Origin: Phycisphaerales bacterium
Lineage (GTDB): Bacteria; Planctomycetota; Phycisphaerae; Phycisphaerales; UBA1924
Assembly (NCBI GenBank): GCA_007693765.1
Contig: RECZ01000094.1
Location: 1 to 34,342, forward strand
Length of the DNA stretch: 34,342 bases
Reading direction: 5' to 3'
Position 1 is the stretch's first letter. Every line of letters starts with the position of its first letter. Of the stretch, positions 31,424 through 34,342 are shown piece by piece. Under the pieces are notes generated by a model. The model saw only the letters and a program-made list of their open reading frames with translations, searched no databases and had not been told where the DNA came from. The position numbers and the translations under genes are program-made.

Positions 31424-31710
31424 CTGTGAGTGCTGGGCGACAAGGGCTACAGCGAACCACGTGTGCGGCGGTGGTGCGAGCGTCGCGGCATCGGGGATGT
31501 GATCCCGCAGCGCAGCGACCAACGAGAGCACGACGATCGCCGCGTCTTCAGCCGGTCGATCTACATGACCCTGACCGTGGTGGATCACTGCTTGGGATGG
31601 CTCAACACAATCGCCGTTCGGGAACCAGATATGAGAAGCTGGCGACGCACGACCTCGCCAAGTTCAAGCTCGCACTCGTCGGCCGGCGCCTGCGGCTACT
31701 GGAGCCGTGA
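31424..31710 (+). pseudogene. IS5-family-like transposase C-terminal remnant
   Basis: One frame gives VLGDKGYSEPRVRRWCERRGIGDVIPQRSDQ (31430 on), the DKGY segment of IS5/IS427-type DDE transposases. After a frameshift near 31600-31625 the other frame gives RRSGTRYEKLATHDLAKFKLALVGRRLRLLEP and a stop at 31710, matching the family's RRIATRYEKLA C-terminus. The N-terminal two thirds are missing, and I see no terminal inverted repeats. It marks past insertion and deletion next to the broken TIR gene. Confidence 0.65.
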
Positions 31711-31770
31711 GACACGCCTGGCCCCAGTCGAACTGTTCGCACAACAATCACAAACTGTGCGCGGCAATGG

Positions 31771-32823
31771 ATGAGACGGATGGACACCACGGCTGGACAA
31801 CCCGTGCTGGTGACCGGGGGGAGCGGCTTCATCGGCGGACGGCTGGTGCGGCGACTGAACGAGCATCGCTGCCGTGTGTCCTGCTTGGTGCGACCCGGCT
31901 CTCGCACCGATGATCTGCGGTCTGCCGGTGCGATGCTCGTGACGGGGGATGTAACCGATCGGGAGAGCGCTCAACGGGCGTTGGTCGAGTCGCAGGCCCG
32001 CACGGTGTTTCACCTTGCCGGACTTGTGAGGGCGCGGAGTTGGGAGGAGTTTGCCCGTGTGAATGCCGGCGGCGTGGAGAACGTCGCCGCCGCGTGCGCG
32101 GCGAGCGCCAACCCACCGGTCCTGGTCGTTGTGTCTTCGTTGGCGGCCGCGGGGCCCAGCGCGCCCGACCGGCCGCGCGTCGAGGGTGACCCTCCGGCGC
32201 CCGTTTCCAACTACGGCCGCAGCAAACTGGCCGGAGAACGGGCCGCGGCCGGGTACGCGGGGTTGGTCCCCATCACCATCGTGCGTCCGCCGATCGTGTT
32301 CGGCCCCGGTGATCGGGCCGTCCTCGAGATGTTCCGACTGGTTTCGCGCTGGGGTGTTCATGTCGTGCCCGGCTTGGCGGGGCGCGACCGGCGATTGTCG
32401 CTGATCCACGTGGACGACCTGGTGGAGGGTCTGCTGCTCGCGGCCGAGAAGGGCGAGCGGCTGCGGGTGGGTTCATCGCCCGGCCAGGGCGTTTACTTCA
32501 TCGCTGGCGAGGAGCACCCGACATTCGAGCAGTTCGGACAGGCCATCGCCAACGCGCTCGTGCGGAGACCTCCGGCGGTCTTGCGGGCGCCGGGCCGGCT
32601 GCTCAGACTGGCCGGAGTCGGCGGAGATGTCATGGCTCGAATCCGCAACCGCCCCACCTGGATCAACAGCGACAAGGTCTCTGAAGCACTCGCATCATCG
32701 TGGACGTGCTGCTCGGAGAAAGCCCGTGAGCAACTCGGCTGGCCCACCGCCTTCCCCCCGGCGACCCTGGCCGAACGGTTGCACGAAACAGCCCGGTGGT
32801 ATCGCCAATCAGGGTGGCTCTGA
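31771..32823 (+). CDS. SDR-family NAD(P)-dependent epimerase/dehydratase/reductase
   Basis: 350 residues (ATG 31771; ATG 31780 is an equally good start; no clear ribosome site). The Rossmann motif VTGGSGFIGGRL lies at about residues 14-25, VFHLAG at about 80, and the catalytic YxxxK in SNYGRSKLAGE (about 146-156) with an upstream Ser (VVSSLAA). VRPPIVFGPGDRA follows. This is the extended SDR family, related to UDP-sugar epimerases and 3-beta-hydroxysteroid or ceramide-pathway reductases. It converges with a YghO/bacterial ceramide synthase-like gene, so a CerR-like role in reducing oxidised ceramide is a possible function. A sugar-nucleotide enzyme remains an alternative. Confidence 0.8.
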   Translation: MRRMDTTAGQPVLVTGGSGFIGGRLVRRLNEHRCRVSCLVRPGSRTDDLRSAGAMLVTGDVTDRESAQRALVESQARTVFHLAGLVRARSWEEFARVNAGGVENVAAACAASANPPVLVVVSSLAAAGPSAPDRPRVEGDPPAPVSNYGRSKLAGERAAAGYAGLVPITIVRPPIVFGPGDRAVLEMFRLVSRWGVHVVPGLAGRDRRLSLIHVDDLVEGLLLAAEKGERLRVGSSPGQGVYFIAGEEHPTFEQFGQAIANALVRRPPAVLRAPGRLLRLAGVGGDVMARIRNRPTWINSDKVSEALASSWTCCSEKAREQLGWPTAFPPATLAERLHETARWYRQSGWL

Positions 32824-32957
32824 GTTCTCGCGTTGACGCCGGAACAGTCGAGATCACTCGGCGATCCTCATCCCCTGCTCTCAGTACGGACCTCCGTAGA
32901 ACTCGCCGCCAGTGCGCGACATTGACCCGGTCCTGGCCCCCGGCGGGGTTGGCGGAG

Positions 32958-34133
32958 TCACAGCGCCTTGTCGAAAATCCGGTACGTGCTGGTGATCTTC
33001 GTCCCGACTCGTTCGAGCGTGCCGCGGGAGCGGGCGTTGCTCTCGAGCACCCACGAGAACTCGTAGCGCTCGATGCCCCATCTCGCCGCTCCTTCCGCGC
33101 CCCCAACCCCCCACGCCAGCCTGTCCAGCAACACGACGCTCAGGCCGGAACTCTGGTGGCCGGGCACCATGGTCATGGCCATCGCGCGGGCCGTGGTGAT
33201 GCGTCGTCGCCCCATCAGGAGTTGCACGATGCCGAACGGGAACAGTCGGCCGTTGAGCCTTCTGAGTATCTGGTTGTAATCGAGGAGAGCCAGCAGAGCG
33301 CCGATGGGCTCACCCTTGAGTTCCGCGAAGATGGCAAATCGCGGCACGATGATGCGCCGCAGTTCGGCGGCGATGTGCTTCGCCTCGCGCGGTTGGAGCG
33401 GGGTGAAACCCCAGGTGCCCTCCAGCGAACGGTTGTAGATATCGAGGTACGTCTCGATCTCGTGCTGAAACCTCGCCGGGTTCATCGGCCGGACGACCAA
33501 CTCGGTTCCCTCCAGCGCGGCCAGCACCGCCGGCTTGTAGCGCTCGACCAACGCCGCCAGAAGTTTCACGTCCATCTCGTAGGCGTACAGATCCTGCGAC
33601 TTGGCGAATCCGCACGACTCCAGCAGCGCCGCGTAGTACGGCGGGTTGTATGTCATCAGAAAGCAAGGCGGGCGATCGAAGCCGTGAATGAGCAGGCCGC
33701 ATGTGTAATTCAGGGAGGGGTTCACCGGCCCGCGCACCGCGGTCATGCCGCGCTGTCGGAGCCAGGCCGCGCCGGCCTCAAAGAGCGCGCGAGCGACGCC
33801 CTCATCGTTCACGCACTCGAAGAAACCAAAGAAGCCGAGGAGTTCGTTGTACTTGCGGTTGTGGGCGTGGTTGACGAGCACCGCGATCCGCCCGAGAGTC
33901 TGTCCGCCGCGCTCGGCCAGGAGCGTGATGACCTCCGCATCGTCGTAGAACGGGTGGCGACCGACCCGCCATCCCGGCCAACCAAGCAATTCTCGCTCCG
34001 ACGCGAGGATGGGCGGCGCCCAGTTGGGGTCTCGCCGCGCTCCGGGCGCGGCGTAGATCGCCCAGGGCAGACGCTGAAAGCGTCGTCGATCTCGCCACGA
34101 AACCACCGGCCTCACCACGAGCTGGTCGCTCAT
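32958..34133 (-). CDS. YghO/bacterial ceramide synthase-like GNAT-fold acyltransferase
   Basis: 391 residues. The N-terminal third has LPWAIYAAPGARRDPNWAPP and LGRIAVLVNHAHNRKY, followed by ELLGFFGFFECVNDEG, MTAVRGPVNPSLNYTCGLL and FLMTYNPPYYAALLESCGF. This pattern (GFFGFFE, RGP-NPS-N, YNPPYY) is the YghO-like family that includes the bacterial ceramide synthases with a GNAT-like fold. These enzymes N-acylate a long-chain base with acyl-CoA or acyl-ACP. A second GNAT-like half (about 205-370) ends LESNARSRGTLERVGTKITSTYRIF. There is no signal peptide. Its ATG overlaps the TGA of the upstream gene (ATGA), indicating an operon. Substrate assignment is inference. Confidence 0.7.
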   Translation of the reverse strand: MSDQLVVRPVVSWRDRRRFQRLPWAIYAAPGARRDPNWAPPILASERELLGWPGWRVGRHPFYDDAEVITLLAERGGQTLGRIAVLVNHAHNRKYNELLGFFGFFECVNDEGVARALFEAGAAWLRQRGMTAVRGPVNPSLNYTCGLLIHGFDRPPCFLMTYNPPYYAALLESCGFAKSQDLYAYEMDVKLLAALVERYKPAVLAALEGTELVVRPMNPARFQHEIETYLDIYNRSLEGTWGFTPLQPREAKHIAAELRRIIVPRFAIFAELKGEPIGALLALLDYNQILRRLNGRLFPFGIVQLLMGRRRITTARAMAMTMVPGHQSSGLSVVLLDRLAWGVGGAEGAARWGIERYEFSWVLESNARSRGTLERVGTKITSTYRIFDKAL

Positions 34134-34342
34134 GGCCGTGCCGCCTCGAGCAAGCCGCGGCAGACCTCCGCGATTCCGCGGGCCGCGGAGCCGTTCTGCA
34201 CGGGCATCAGGTGTCGCATCTGATCCATGTCGAAATCGGAGTATGTCTCCTTGCCCAGCGCCAGGCCGACGAACGCGGTCGAGGAATAGCGGGTGAGCAG
34301 CACATCGCAGTTGGCGATCATCTCCTCCGCGCTGCCGGTTGT
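34130..34342 (-). CDS. C-terminal end of an unknown protein, glycosyltransferase-like (cut by window edge)
   Basis: The last 70 codons of a gene running in from the right. EEMIANCDVLLTRYSSTAFVGLALGKETYSDFD resembles the C-terminal donor-binding part of GT-B glycosyltransferases or CDP-glycerol/capsule-type transferases, where a conserved S/T-S-T-A/T segment is followed by a small hydrophobic helix. MPVQNGSAARGIAEVCRGLLEAARP ends the protein. The stop overlaps the start of the ceramide-synthase-like gene, so the two are co-transcribed. Too little is visible for a firm family call. Confidence 0.45.
   Translation of the reverse strand, partial: TTGSAEEMIANCDVLLTRYSSTAFVGLALGKETYSDFDMDQMRHLMPVQNGSAARGIAEVCRGLLEAARP

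Overview
The window is very GC-rich, with strong G/C bias at third codon positions, and most genes sit in short same-strand blocks. Several features point to a planctomycete of the Phycisphaerae type: an ECF sigma factor of the planctomycete/acidobacterial kind overlapping a Ser/Thr kinase with a TPR-like C-terminus, a secreted protein ending in a PTPGA plus hydrophobic plus RRRR sorting tail, and a long-form HisG. The taxonomic call is inference from gene content; there is no rRNA or other marker here.

Left part (1-7.8 kb, minus strand). hisC (cut by the window edge) and hisG form the end of a histidine operon. In front of hisG I read a full transcription attenuator: promoter, a 17-residue leader peptide with six His (four in a row), mutually exclusive antiterminator and terminator stems, and a T run. 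This is the most interesting element in the window. Next come a DUF481 outer-membrane barrel, an RND efflux pump with its membrane-fusion lipoprotein, and an ogt-type DNA alkyltransferase. The last three are joined by overlapping stop/start codons.

Middle part (7.8-21.4 kb). A clade-3 catalase and a true OxyR (Cys199/Cys208) are divergent and share overlapping promoters with a dyad between them. They are followed by a coiled-coil lipoprotein, a DCC-family thiol protein, and a two-gene operon that I interpret as 2-oxoadipate dioxygenase (DUF1338-like) plus a YdiJ-type D-2-hydroxyglutarate dehydrogenase, the last steps of a lysine/2-oxoadipate degradation route. Then come an acyl-CoA-type fatty acid desaturase, the sigma/kinase pair and the PTPGA-tail protein.

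Accessory part (21.4-26.2 kb). About 1.1 kb has no convincing gene but carries a perfect 12-bp inverted repeat. A plus-strand cell-envelope/stress-like block follows: a 57-residue Q/N/K-rich peptide, a secreted PRC-barrel protein with 159-bp and 12-bp tandem repeats, a DUF883-like small membrane protein and a YqjE/holin-like membrane protein.

Right part (26.5-34.3 kb). Here are a sulfotransferase-like protein, an APC amino-acid permease, and a divergent ClpX-like AAA+ protein with altered substrate loops and a new C-terminal region of about 200 residues. Next to it lie a truncated, frameshifted TIR-STAND defence gene and an IS5-like transposase remnant. At the edge, an SDR epimerase faces a YghO/bacterial-ceramide-synthase-like GNAT protein, which may be part of a sphingolipid locus continuing outside the window.
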